From contig JAEEYQ010000059.1 in assembly GCA_016288215.1 (NCBI GenBank), positions 58,385 to 122,384 of the forward strand: a stretch of DNA of 64,000 bases, in the 5' to 3' direction. Each line of letters opens with the position of its first letter. Position 1 is the first letter of the stretch. The DNA is from Lentisphaeria bacterium (GTDB lineage: Bacteria; Verrucomicrobiota; Lentisphaeria; Oligosphaerales; Oligosphaeraceae). The position numbers were made by a program, and so were the translations under genes. The notes below the pieces were generated by a model that searched no databases, was not told the DNA's origin, and saw only the letters and a program-made list of their open reading frames with translations. Shown piece after piece: positions 53,899-63,400 of this stretch.

Positions 53899-55515
53899 AT
53901 GAAAAAAATAAAGACAAGCACGTTCGATTTTCCCGAAATCATCGCCAACAACTTCCTTTATGTGGATAAGACAGCCATCATCTGGAAGTTGGTTGAAGGC
54001 GGAAAGGATGAATATTTCCTCTCACGGCCACGGCGCTTCGGAAAGTCCCTGCTTGTCTCCACGCTGAAGGCGATCTTCCAGGGGCGCCGCGAGCTCTTCA
54101 AGGGCCTTGCCATTGACAAGATGGCTTACGACTGGACATCGTATCCCGTTATCCATCTTGACTTTGCGAACTGCAGTGCAGACACGGCCGAAAGTCTTGA
54201 GACGTATCTCAACCATCTTCTTGATGTTGTGGCAAAAGAAAACAGGATAGGGGTTGAAAAGGGAGAACCCTCCATCCGCTTCGAGAACCTCATCAATGAC
54301 CTGGCCGCAAAGGCCGAGGCCGATGCCCAAGCCGCCGCCGTGGCGAAGGGCGAGGTGAAGCCCGGCCAGGTGGTGGTGCTCGTGGACGAATACGACAAGC
54401 CGATCCTCGGCAACATCACGAACACGGAGCACCGCGACGCCATCCTGCGCGTGCTGAAGGGCTTCTACTCCTGCATCAAGAAGTGCGAGGGCCGCATCCG
54501 CTTCGCCTTCATCACGGGCGTGAGCAAGTTCTGCCACGTCTCCCTCTTCTCCGACCTCAACAACCTGACGGACATCACGCTGAACGCCGACTATGCCAGA
54601 CTGCTCGGCTTCACGGAGGCCGAAATCCGCTCCAATTTCGCGGACCGCATCCCGCTGGCGGCGGAGGCAAACGGCTGTTCATCGGAGGAGCTGATGCAAA
54701 AGCTCCTCAAATGGTACGACGGCTACCGCTTTTCAGAAGAGGAGACGCATGTCTGCAACCCCGTCTCCATCTCCAAATTCTTCAACGAGGGCTATCGGTT
54801 CAGGAATTTCTGGATTGACACGGGCATGCCCACCTTCCTGCTGGAGCTGGCGAAGCGGACGCGATTCAATTTTGAGGAGTCTCTCTCCCGCCCCGTCTCC
54901 GAGCTGGCCTTCAAAGCCTACGAACTGGACCGTGTCGATCCGTTGAGCATGCTGTGGCAGACGGGCTATCTCACCATCAAGGAGAATTTTGTGGTTGACG
55001 GCATCGGCACCATGTACCGCCTCGGCTTCCCGGACCACGAGGTGGAGCTCTCCTTCAACATGCAGCTGCTTGCCTACTACAGCGGTGCCCAGGACTCCGC
55101 CATGTCCAGCATTGTCTACAGCCTGACGATGCATCTGCGGGAGGGCCGCCTGGAGGACTTCATGAAGACGCTCCAGGCCTATTTCGCCTCCATCCCCTAT
55201 GACATCCGCGGCGGCGACGAACACTACTACCAGACCATCTTCTTCATCACGTTCCTGCTGCTGGGCACGACCATCGAGGCGGAGTCCCGCACCAACGAAG
55301 GCCGCATCGACGCCTATGTCCGCACGCCGACAACCGTCTACATCTTCGAATTCAAGCTGAACAAGACGGCTCGCAAGGCCATCGAGCAGATTGTGGACCG
55401 CCGCTATGTCGAGAAGTTCATGAACGGCGGCCTCCCCATCGTCTGCATCGGCGCCAACTTCAACTCGAAGAAGGGACAGCTGGACAACTGGAAGCAGTTG
55501 GCAGGTGGCTGTTAG
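53899..55515 (+). CDS. AAA-ATPase-like protein with C-terminal PD-(D/E)XK nuclease-like domain
   Basis: A 538-residue protein starting MKKIKTSTFDFPEIIANNFLYVDKTAII, the standard opening of the AAA-ATPase-like/DUF1703 family. A Walker-A-like SRPRRFGKSLLVSTL and Walker B VVLVDEYDKPIL follow. The C-terminal nuclease-like domain has EGRIDAYVRTPTTVYIFEFKLNKTARKAIEQI (Asp, Glu and Lys in PD-(D/E)XK order). These genes are multicopy in gut Bacteroidota and Lentisphaerota, and their role is unknown. Codon third positions are strongly C-biased compared with the neighbours, hinting at transfer. Confidence 0.88.
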   Translation: MKKIKTSTFDFPEIIANNFLYVDKTAIIWKLVEGGKDEYFLSRPRRFGKSLLVSTLKAIFQGRRELFKGLAIDKMAYDWTSYPVIHLDFANCSADTAESLETYLNHLLDVVAKENRIGVEKGEPSIRFENLINDLAAKAEADAQAAAVAKGEVKPGQVVVLVDEYDKPILGNITNTEHRDAILRVLKGFYSCIKKCEGRIRFAFITGVSKFCHVSLFSDLNNLTDITLNADYARLLGFTEAEIRSNFADRIPLAAEANGCSSEELMQKLLKWYDGYRFSEEETHVCNPVSISKFFNEGYRFRNFWIDTGMPTFLLELAKRTRFNFEESLSRPVSELAFKAYELDRVDPLSMLWQTGYLTIKENFVVDGIGTMYRLGFPDHEVELSFNMQLLAYYSGAQDSAMSSIVYSLTMHLREGRLEDFMKTLQAYFASIPYDIRGGDEHYYQTIFFITFLLLGTTIEAESRTNEGRIDAYVRTPTTVYIFEFKLNKTARKAIEQIVDRRYVEKFMNGGLPIVCIGANFNSKKGQLDNWKQLAGGC

Positions 55516-55539
55516 CAGGTCGTTTAGGATCCTGATGGT

Positions 55540-56145
55540 CTAAGAAAGCCGTTGCCACGGGTGAACTACATCCATGACAACTCTTTTTGGCAAGTCATGT
55601 TGCGGTGACATCCACAGGAGGGACATCAACAGGCCGCAGCAGATTCCGATGACATGGGCGTCGTGGATGGGAATGAAGCCCGCCGTGGCGAAAAAGGTTC
55701 TGCCGCAATGCATTTCAATTCCGGTCTTGAGGGCCAACAGGGCGATGGCCAGCAGGAAGAGACGGGGATGTCGGGGCGTCAGGTGATGGGCGGCGAAGAC
55801 CACGAAGAGCGCGCAGTTGACGCCGGAGAGGCCGCCGTATGCCGTCAGCTCCGGATGCAGCAGCTGGACGCCCACGGCGATGGCCACCGCGCTGCTCAGC
55901 ATGGCAGGCACCAGCTGGGCCATGGGAATGAACAGCGCCATGAGGACGAAGCAGCCGATGTCATAGCCCCAATGCTCCCATGTGCTGTGCGCCAAATGAC
56001 AGCTGAAGGCCTCCAGAGGGAAGCGTCCCAAGGAGGCCGTGGGGTGCAGCATCAGGGCCTCGCCGGCCTCCGGAAGGGCGATCAGCCCTCCGGAGACCAG
56101 CAGGATGATGAGGCAGAAGATGATGTTGCTTCGCTTCATGTCCAT
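55540..56145 (-). CDS. Rhombosortase-like intramembrane rhomboid protease
   Basis: A 201-residue protein with about six helices. Catalytic Ser is in YGGLSGVNCAL (Ser107) and catalytic His in HDAHVIGICCG (His164). The CHLAHSTWEHWGYDIGCF region matches the H-x-x-H...H signature of rhombosortases rather than housekeeping rhomboids. Rhombosortase cleaves GlyGly-CTERM tails at the membrane. The gene just upstream, separated by about 20 bp in the same transcript, encodes a protein with exactly such a tail. I prefer ATG 56145 (GAAGG 6 bases upstream) to the ATG at 56175, which overlaps the upstream stop. Confidence 0.75.
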   Translation of the reverse strand: MDMKRSNIIFCLIILLVSGGLIALPEAGEALMLHPTASLGRFPLEAFSCHLAHSTWEHWGYDIGCFVLMALFIPMAQLVPAMLSSAVAIAVGVQLLHPELTAYGGLSGVNCALFVVFAAHHLTPRHPRLFLLAIALLALKTGIEMHCGRTFFATAGFIPIHDAHVIGICCGLLMSLLWMSPQHDLPKRVVMDVVHPWQRLS

Positions 56146-56164
56146 GAGCCTTCGCATGTTCCGT

Positions 56165-58171
56165 CTATTTGTCATCGCGTTTGCTGCCGCTGATGCAGAG
56201 GGTGACGAAGGCCGTGCAGCCGAAGATCAGCAGGGCGATGGGATCCATGGCGCCGCCGCCGATGGAGGGGGCGCGGACGGTGAACATGCCGTTGTCGTGG
56301 CGGTTGTTGGCGTCGGCGCGATAGCTCTTCACGGGCGCCGCCAGTTTGGCGCTCTGCGCCTTCCGCTCCGCCTTGACGCGCTCCTGGTTGCGGCGCTCAA
56401 TGCCATGCTTCGCGTGGGCGCTATCGTCCAGCACAATCATGGATGTTTCATCTGTAACCAGTTGATAGGCAATGCCTAAGCTTCGAGTCAGATCCTGTTG
56501 TTCTTTGGCTTCCTCCATGCCTTGGTTGACCATGTCCTCATGCATCTCAATCTGCGCAAGGGCCCAGAGGCGCTCCAGCTCGGGATTGTCCAAATCCTCC
56601 TGCGGAAGCTCCAGCTCACAACTGTAGGTCTTTGTCTCGCCGCTGATTTTGGTCTTCATGGTCACGGTGGCGCGGCCGCCCTTGTCATAGCGACCGAAGA
56701 GGACCAGTTGCTGGCCGCGGAAGAGCTTCTTCACGCAGTTCTTCGTCAGATCTTTGGTCTGGACCCCTGAAATGGAGAGCTGGACATCGTGCATGGCTTC
56801 CGAGGTGATTTTGCTCTTGGCCAGCAGGATCTTGCCGATGATGTCGTCCGAATTGGACACCGCATCGTAGAAGCCGCCGGAGGCGTCGCAGATGGTGCGC
56901 ATCAATGGCCAGTTGGCGCTGTTGCCCATGAGGAAGCCGAAAACCCGGATGTCCTTGTCCTTGAAGAGGGACGCGAAGCGCTTTGGGGCGACTTCACCGG
57001 TGTTGGCCACGCCGTCCGTCACGAGAATGATGCTGGAGACCCGGTCCGCGTCCAATTTGGAGAGCGCCATGGTCAGGCCGTCGAACAGGTTTGTGGAGCC
57101 GCACGCATGAATGCCCGAGATGGCCTTGGCGGCGGTTTCCACGTTCTCCGGCGTGGCGTTCAGATAGCCGTGAGTCAAATCGTGGGCGGAGGACTCGAAC
57201 AGAATGACGCGGAAGCGGTCCTGCGGATTCATTTTGCGGATGGTTTTGGTGACGCCGTCCACCAGAGCGTCGATTTTGTCTCCTGTCATGCTTCCGGACA
57301 CATCGAGCACGAAGATGTAGTCGGAGCCGTTGGTGATGGGCTGCAGATCCACGCCGGGGGTGAGGACCATCATGAAAGTTCCCGTCTTGTCCGCTTGCTT
57401 GTAGGGGATGACTTCCAGGCGGCCGGGCAGGTTCTCCTCCAAATTGTAGTAGAAGACAAAGTCCTTGGCCAGGCCTTCGGGAAGCTCGTAGACCAAGTCC
57501 GCCTCGCCGTTGGGAAGGTCCGCCGTCTGAGTGGTCACGGTGCCATAGGGGGCGCGGATGCCCGCGACGGGCCAGGCGGAACGCAGTTCCACATGGACGG
57601 TGGTCTGGCCGGTGGGCTTGTCGTTTCGGGTCCAGAAGGCCTCCGCCGCACTGTCGTCCGTGTTGCCTTCCTGAAGCGGATAGACATAGCGGCAGACATT
57701 GGTGTCCACGGAAAGGGGTTGATAATAGACGAAGGTAATCTGGACCGTGTCCTGCGGCTGGATGTTCGCGATGCTGAAGGAGAAGTTCTGATAACCGTTC
57801 TTGTCGGCCACCGCCGCGTTGCCGCCTGCGTTTTTCTCCTCCTCATAGATTTGATGCGCCTTGTCCTTGGCGACGACTTCGCCGTTGAGGACCGTCTCCC
57901 CCGTGAGGACTTGGCATTCGGACAGGCTGGCTGATTGAGGGACGGGGAAGCTGTACATGGCTTCCATGACGGCGTCGTTGGGGTTCTTGAACTGCTGGGT
58001 GACTTCGGTTCTGGCAAAGCCGTTGTTGATGGTGACGCGGACATCGTGGCTGAGAATGTCAGCGGGCAGCTGTCCGGTGGACGCAGGAGTCAGGGTTCCG
58101 GCTCCTTGCGCGGTGACGGCGGTGAGCGTGATGATGCCGAAAAGGGAAAGAATGACTTGCTTCATGTTCAT
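56165..58171 (-). CDS. VIT and von Willebrand A domain protein with GlyGly-CTERM-like tail
   Basis: A 668-residue exported protein starting at ATG 58171 (GGAGG 6 bases upstream), with signal peptide VILSLFGIITLTAVTAQGAG. A VIT domain spans about 25-150 (DVRVTINNGFARTEVTQQF, YSFPVPQSASL, GEVVAKDKAHQIYEEEK). A vWA domain has an intact metal site: DVSGSM (Asp290, Ser292, Ser294), the Thr of CGSTNLFDG and TDGVANTG. The tail reads GGGAMDPIALLIFG, more hydrophobic residues, then SKRDDK: a Gly-rich cleavage site, a membrane helix and positive charges. It is probably released or relocated by the adjacent rhombosortase. Its role is likely adhesion or envelope complex assembly. Confidence 0.85.
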   Translation of the reverse strand: MNMKQVILSLFGIITLTAVTAQGAGTLTPASTGQLPADILSHDVRVTINNGFARTEVTQQFKNPNDAVMEAMYSFPVPQSASLSECQVLTGETVLNGEVVAKDKAHQIYEEEKNAGGNAAVADKNGYQNFSFSIANIQPQDTVQITFVYYQPLSVDTNVCRYVYPLQEGNTDDSAAEAFWTRNDKPTGQTTVHVELRSAWPVAGIRAPYGTVTTQTADLPNGEADLVYELPEGLAKDFVFYYNLEENLPGRLEVIPYKQADKTGTFMMVLTPGVDLQPITNGSDYIFVLDVSGSMTGDKIDALVDGVTKTIRKMNPQDRFRVILFESSAHDLTHGYLNATPENVETAAKAISGIHACGSTNLFDGLTMALSKLDADRVSSIILVTDGVANTGEVAPKRFASLFKDKDIRVFGFLMGNSANWPLMRTICDASGGFYDAVSNSDDIIGKILLAKSKITSEAMHDVQLSISGVQTKDLTKNCVKKLFRGQQLVLFGRYDKGGRATVTMKTKISGETKTYSCELELPQEDLDNPELERLWALAQIEMHEDMVNQGMEEAKEQQDLTRSLGIAYQLVTDETSMIVLDDSAHAKHGIERRNQERVKAERKAQSAKLAAPVKSYRADANNRHDNGMFTVRAPSIGGGAMDPIALLIFGCTAFVTLCISGSKRDDK

Positions 58172-58331
58172 GGTTGACCTCCATGGGTTTTGGTTGTTTC
58201 GGCTCGGGGCCGCGGGTTGCTTTGATATGGCCGTTTTGGAACGGCGTCTCCAATTATAGCAAACCCCATGCCAAGTTTTCACGAACCGTCATGATTCAGA
58301 TGGAGGCCACAGAACACATCGGATAACCCAA

Positions 58332-58396
58332 AGCGTTGCGTGAAGAACGCTAACATATTCTATATGAATGACATAAATGAACTACGAATGTTAGCG
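58332..58396. promoter_or_regulatory. Nested inverted repeats in the divergent gap upstream of the sigma-54 activator
   Basis: CGCTAACAT (58348-58356) is matched by a perfect inverted ATGTTAGCG (58388-58396) across a 31-bp spacer. A second pair, AGCGTT/AACGCT (58332-58351), overlaps the left arm. The spacing suits two dimer sites in phase. The rest of the 58172-58616 gap is AT-rich leader ending in AAGGAGG before the activator. Confidence 0.45.
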
Positions 58397-58616
58397 AAAA
58401 CGGTAATTCACATGGATTCATTTCCTATATTCTATGGATTATAATAGGGGCCTGAATCGTTCCCGCGAGAAAATAAAAGCAAGTGGGGGCATGCCGTTTT
58501 TGGGGGATTTTGGGAAATTTTGCTCTGAACATGGAAATTTTGCATACATTATTTGCATATTAAGTTGACATTTTATGATAGGGTGATATGGTAGAGGGAG
58601 ATGCAAGGAGGTTGCT

Positions 58617-60125
58617 ATGCCGTTGTTTGAGCCAGAGGAAAGGAACGTGGCTGTCGCCATCAGCCATCTGAATGACGTGAATCCCTTCACACGGGAACGG
58701 GTGCAGTGCGAACAGGAAATTGTGGGAGCAAAATGGGGCCGGGGGGACATTTGGCACAATTCCGGAGAGGACATGCTCAACGAGCGGATTCTGAAGACCA
58801 TTTTGGGCCGCTGCGTCGAGTTGGTTGACAGCGGTCGGCGCCGCCTGACGGCCGCCGAGGCGGAGCCGCCATCCCTTTCGGACATGCAGCTCTACGACCG
58901 CCTAGTCATCTACTGGCTCTTTGAGACCTACAGGCCCCGATTCTATGCGGTGATGGAAGGCGCGCCCGCCCAGATGTCCTTCCCCTTCTACAAAGAGTTC
59001 GAGACGGATTTCAGGTCTCACATCGAGTGGCCGGGGCGCCCTGTCTCCAGCGACTTCAGCAGCGAAAAATGCTTCGCCACCTTCTATCAGATCCATCGCG
59101 CCTTCTCCAACATCTTCGACTTCGTGGCGGGCGGCTCCGAAGAGGCGGCGCAGTTGAGGGCGTCGGTGTGGAATTCGATCTTCACCTATGACATCTATCG
59201 CTATTACCGCCTGCTATACAAGAAGATGAATCTCATCACCACGTTGATCACCGGCGAGTCGGGCACGGGAAAGGAGCTGGTGGCCCGCGCCATCGCCCTG
59301 TCGCAGTACATTCCCTTTGACCCCAAAGGCCAATGTTTCGTCCAAAGCAACGTGGAGAGCTTCAAGGCGTTGCAGCTTTCCGCCATGCCCCAGAGCATGA
59401 TTGAAGCGGAGCTGTATGGCTATCGGAAAGGGGCCTTCACGGGGGCTCTGGAGGACCACAAGGGGTATTTTGAGACCTGTACGCCCCATGATTCCATCTT
59501 CTTGGATGAAATCGGCGAAATCAACGCGGAAGTGCAGGTGAAACTGCTGCGCGTGGTACAGAACCGCAGCTTTCAGCGTCTGGGGGATGTGCATCCGCTG
59601 CCCTTTCAGGGGAAGATTTTGGCGGCGACCAATCGGGACCTGCACAAAGCCTGTCAGGAGGGGCTGTTCCGCAGGGACCTGTATTATCGGCTCTGCGCGG
59701 ACACCATTGAGACCGTCCCTTTGCGTAAGTTGCTCCACGGCAGTGCTAAAGAACTTCGGCAGTTCATTGTCATTTTGGCGCGGCGCCTATTTGAGGATGC
59801 GTCGGAGGGCGATGCCTTCGCGGAGGAGGCATCCAGCTGGATTGAGAGCCATTTGGGACTGGAGTATGGCTGGCCGGGCAATGTGCGGGAGCTGGGGCAA
59901 TGTCTGCGGAACCTGCTGGTCAGAGGATCCTATGTCCCTGCAACGACGGAAGATAAGCCAGAGGCAAGTCCCATGGCGGAGCCGATGGATCGACGGACGG
60001 CGGCCGAGGTGCTGCGGCAGTACATGAAAAATGTCTACGAGCGGGAAGGGCGCAATCTGGCCAAAACCGCCCGTGCCGCCGGCGTGGACCGTCGAACCGC
60101 AAAGAAATATCTTGAGCTAAATTAG
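58617..60125 (+). CDS. Sigma-54-dependent transcriptional activator with novel N-terminal domain
   Basis: 502 residues. The AAA+ activator core has Walker A GESGTGKE (213-220), GAFTGA loop (272-277), Walker B IFLDEIGE (294-301), sensor ATNRDL, arginine-finger FRRDLYYRL and WPGNVRELGQC. The C-terminal Fis-type helix-turn-helix is LAKTARAAGVDRRTAKKYL. The first 200 residues hold no recognisable REC, GAF or PAS domain; the part SDMQLYDRLVIYWLFETYRP looks helical and may be a new sensor. AAGGAGG ribosome-binding site. It is divergent from the VIT-vWA/rhombosortase pair, which it may regulate. The TAG stop is inside a heptamer array. Confidence 0.9.
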   Translation: MPLFEPEERNVAVAISHLNDVNPFTRERVQCEQEIVGAKWGRGDIWHNSGEDMLNERILKTILGRCVELVDSGRRRLTAAEAEPPSLSDMQLYDRLVIYWLFETYRPRFYAVMEGAPAQMSFPFYKEFETDFRSHIEWPGRPVSSDFSSEKCFATFYQIHRAFSNIFDFVAGGSEEAAQLRASVWNSIFTYDIYRYYRLLYKKMNLITTLITGESGTGKELVARAIALSQYIPFDPKGQCFVQSNVESFKALQLSAMPQSMIEAELYGYRKGAFTGALEDHKGYFETCTPHDSIFLDEIGEINAEVQVKLLRVVQNRSFQRLGDVHPLPFQGKILAATNRDLHKACQEGLFRRDLYYRLCADTIETVPLRKLLHGSAKELRQFIVILARRLFEDASEGDAFAEEASSWIESHLGLEYGWPGNVRELGQCLRNLLVRGSYVPATTEDKPEASPMAEPMDRRTAAEVLRQYMKNVYEREGRNLAKTARAAGVDRRTAKKYLELN

Positions 60126-60304
60126 AAATTAGGAATTAGGAATTTGTCGTGAGGAATTAGGAGTTAGGAATTGGAAATTAGGAATGAGGAATTAGGAATG
60201 AGGAATTTGTCGTGAGAGTGGAAATTTGGAATTAGGAATGAGGAATTTGTCGTGAGGAGTTAGGAATTAGGAATTAGAAATTTGTCGTGAATAATTTGGA
60301 ATTT
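60118..60304 (+). repeat. Long heptamer array, GGAATTA family with GTCGTGA units (about 26 units)
   Basis: A 187-bp block with 7-bp period from 60118 (inside the last codons of the activator gene) to 60304, broken once by a 5-bp unit near 60216. Units are GGAATTA, GAAATTA, GGAATGA, GGAGTTA, GGAATTT and, four times, GTCGTGA following GGAATTT or GAAATTT. Confidence 0.92.
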
Positions 60305-60419
60305 GTACTGTTACATTTATGATATATATTGAATTCAATATGATTCCAATAATGAAGAGAGGTGAGAATTACGAGAAATCTACCAAATTCTGTCAAACAT
60401 CACCATGGCAGTCCGAACT

Positions 60420-60461
60420 TCATGACAAATTTCTCATTCCTCATTCCTAATTCCTAATTTC
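60420..60461 (-). repeat. Inverted heptamer array at the 3' end of the GH39-like gene
   Basis: Six 7-bp units that, read on the minus strand, are GAAATTA, GGAATTA, GGAATGA, GGAATGA, GAAATTT, GTCATGA. That is the same unit order as in the array at 60118 but in the opposite direction. It begins 16 bp after the GH39-like stop. The 60305-60419 stretch between the two is AT-rich with nothing recognised. Confidence 0.85.
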
Positions 60462-60476
60462 ATGGGGCGTGGGTCG

Positions 60477-63400
60477 TCAGAAGGAGTAGATGCCGTGCTG
60501 GGTGGCGTCTTTGGTTTTGCCAATGCCGGAATGGAACTCCAGCCAGCCGCGGCGCCCCTTGCCGTCGTTGTCATTGACCAGAAGAGACAGGCGGACCTGG
60601 CCCATGGGACGGACGCCCGGCAGGGCCTTCCACGGGATGAGAACCTCATACAGCATGCAGGTGTCGGAGAGCGCGGTGCAGGCGGCGGTAACCTGCGCGG
60701 CCTCGTTGGAGACCGCAGGGAATTTGGAGCAGCAGACGACCTTGGGGCCTTGGGGCAGGCTGGCGACGCAAATCTCCATGCGATGCATGCAGTCCATGGA
60801 GGCCATGGACAGCTGGATGGAGTCGCCGTCCCAGATGTTGTCGCTGGTGGAGAAGGGCTGGAAGAAATGGTCGTCCGTGACGCGCACGGCGATGCGGATG
60901 CCCTGGTCGTCACAGGCGACTTTGACCACGGCGGACAAGTCGTCATCGCCCTGAATGGGCGGTTTGGCGAGGGAGAAAAGCACAGGTTTCACCGCCAGCG
61001 CAAGGGTGTCCTTCCAGTCGTCCCAGTTGCCGCGGAAGTCGGCGGGGGCGGGGATGGATGGAATGGCGGCGGAGAAGAGGGGGACGGTCTGCTGGAAGGG
61101 CGTGGAGCCATCCGTGAAGGTGACCTGCACGTCCAAGGCGTCGCCGTCGGCGGGCAAGCGGTCCATGTGGAGGGTCAGAATCTGGCTGCCGTGGGGGGAG
61201 AACTGCAGCTCCCGCTTCAGCGGGGCATTCATGGTGGGGGCGGAAAGGGTGATGTGGGCTTGGCGGGCGTCTGCGGAATTGTTCTCCAGCTGGATGACGG
61301 CGGTGGGTCTGCCGTCACGGAGCTGAACCCCGCCTGCATTGACTAAGATGCTCTCCTGCAAGGGGATAGAGCGGATTTTTGTGGAGCGGATGCCGTCTAT
61401 GGTCAGAGTGGTCTCAAAGAGGATGGACTGTCCGATGAGAGGTCGGAGAATCTGCGGATCCATCGTGAAATCAAAGACATCGGTCAGCGGTGCGCCTTCC
61501 GGATGGCGGGGTGGCGGCGTCTTCAGGGGAAGGGTACGGCCGTCTTCGGTCTTGAATTGGACCGAGACGTCTCCCCCTTCCCGCGTCCGTGTGACGGAGA
61601 CCTGGAGGGGGGAGCCGATCAGCGCCGCGATGTCCGAGAAGGCGATGGCGAAGCGGGGGATGGTGGCGAAGGCGTCTGCAGAGCAGCCGGTGAGGTAGAC
61701 GGGCAGCTCCGTAAGCGTCAAGGTATTCTCCTTCAAGGGGATAGGGGCAGGGTTTCCCTGCAGGTCGATGCAGCGGACGGGGCGGGGGTCCCAGCCTGAT
61801 GGCAGGGCGACGTTGATGGCGTCCTGCACCGCATAGGCGAAGATGACATCCTGCCCGTCTTGGCGGCGGAAATGGTAGAGGCGGAACTTCTCCGGATCAT
61901 AGGAGAGGTCGCCCAACGGCTCCGCATCGCCCAAAAAGCGGGCGAGGAAGGCGACGGCGCTGGCGGCGGGCTTTGGCGTCAAGTCGCCGCGAACCAAGCC
62001 GAAATTGTCTTCGGTGTAGTTCGCCTGCGGGCCATCGTTCATGAAATCGTATTGGCAGGCGTAGTCCAGCCCCATCTGGCGGGACAGGACAAGCATTCGT
62101 GTAATGTATTGCGCCTGATGGACATAGGAGGAGCGTGGATAGCCGCCGGCCACTTCAAGGTACTTCATGTCGCCCTGATAGGTCGTCCAGCCGGCCTCCG
62201 TGATGCAGAAGCGGGAGCAGCCGCCGTTGCGGCGGGCCAGCGCCCTGTGGAATTCGCCGTTGTCGCGGAAGAACCATTCATGTTCGGGGCGGGGCTGGCC
62301 GTGGCAGTAGGGGTGGATGGAGACCATGTCGCGGTCGGTGGCGATGCCCATCAGCAGCAATTTCTCCAAAAACGGCTGATAGTCCTCCGCCGTCAGGGCC
62401 ACGTTCACATTGGGGTCGGCCTCATGGATGGCCTCCGCCCCCATGCGGGACAGCTCGACGAATTTCCCTGCCCAGAGAGAGTCTCCGTAGTGCTTCATGA
62501 AGAACATGTTATGGGGTTCGTTCCAGATCTCGAACGTGGTGATGCGCCCTTTGAAATGGGAGGCCAGAAAGCCGGCCCATGCCGCGAAGGCCTTGGGATC
62601 CAACGGGTTGTCGTAGATTTTGTTGGGTGAAGCCAAAATGATGTTGAGGCGGATGCCACGGGCATTGAGGGCGTTGACCATGGCCTCCGTGGCGTCTGGT
62701 ACCTTATAGACGCCCCTTTCCTGTTCGATCTTGGCCCAGTTCATGCTGTCACGGATGATGCCGATGCCAATGGCGTCCAGGACGTCCAAAAAGCGGTAGT
62801 CATAGTTTATCCAACCGTGGGCGGGGTGGATGCCGGTTCCGATCCAGGGGCAGTGTCCGGCCGGCGCGGAGGTCAGCCGCGCAAACCAGGTCTCGATGCG
62901 ATGCGAAATGTCCGGCTGATCCGCCGCATGGACTTCCACCGTGAGCTTGAAGGTCCCGAAACGTCCCTTAAGCTGCTCTGCCGTAAGCACTAGGGGATGG
63001 ACGTCGGCCTTCAGATGCTCCATGCGGAGGGACAGGACAGGCGTGTCCTGCCAGTCGGTCACCGTGACGGCGGCATGGTATTCCACGTTGCGGTTCAACG
63101 TGTTGCCATGTATGTCCAATTGATAGGGGATGGGTTCGTCCGGATAGAAGAAGGCGCCGATGCGGGCGGTTTTGCAGGTGATGCGGTCCAAAGGCTGTGT
63201 GGTGGAGGTGGTTGTCATGATGGCGTCCCGAATGTCCAAATGGCCGATGCCCTTTGTGCTGATGCCGACCATGATGACGCGAAGGGGCCAGTGGACGGCG
63301 TTGTCTTTGGCGCCGCCCCAATGGCCCACGAAATCGTTGAAGGTGAAGGTATAGTCATGCCACGTTTCGTCCAAGGGCAGGGGGACTCTGGCAAGATGCT

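Noticed and set aside
60118..60304. CRISPR array
   Set aside because: Units are 7 bp and contiguous with no spacers, and no cas genes are nearby.
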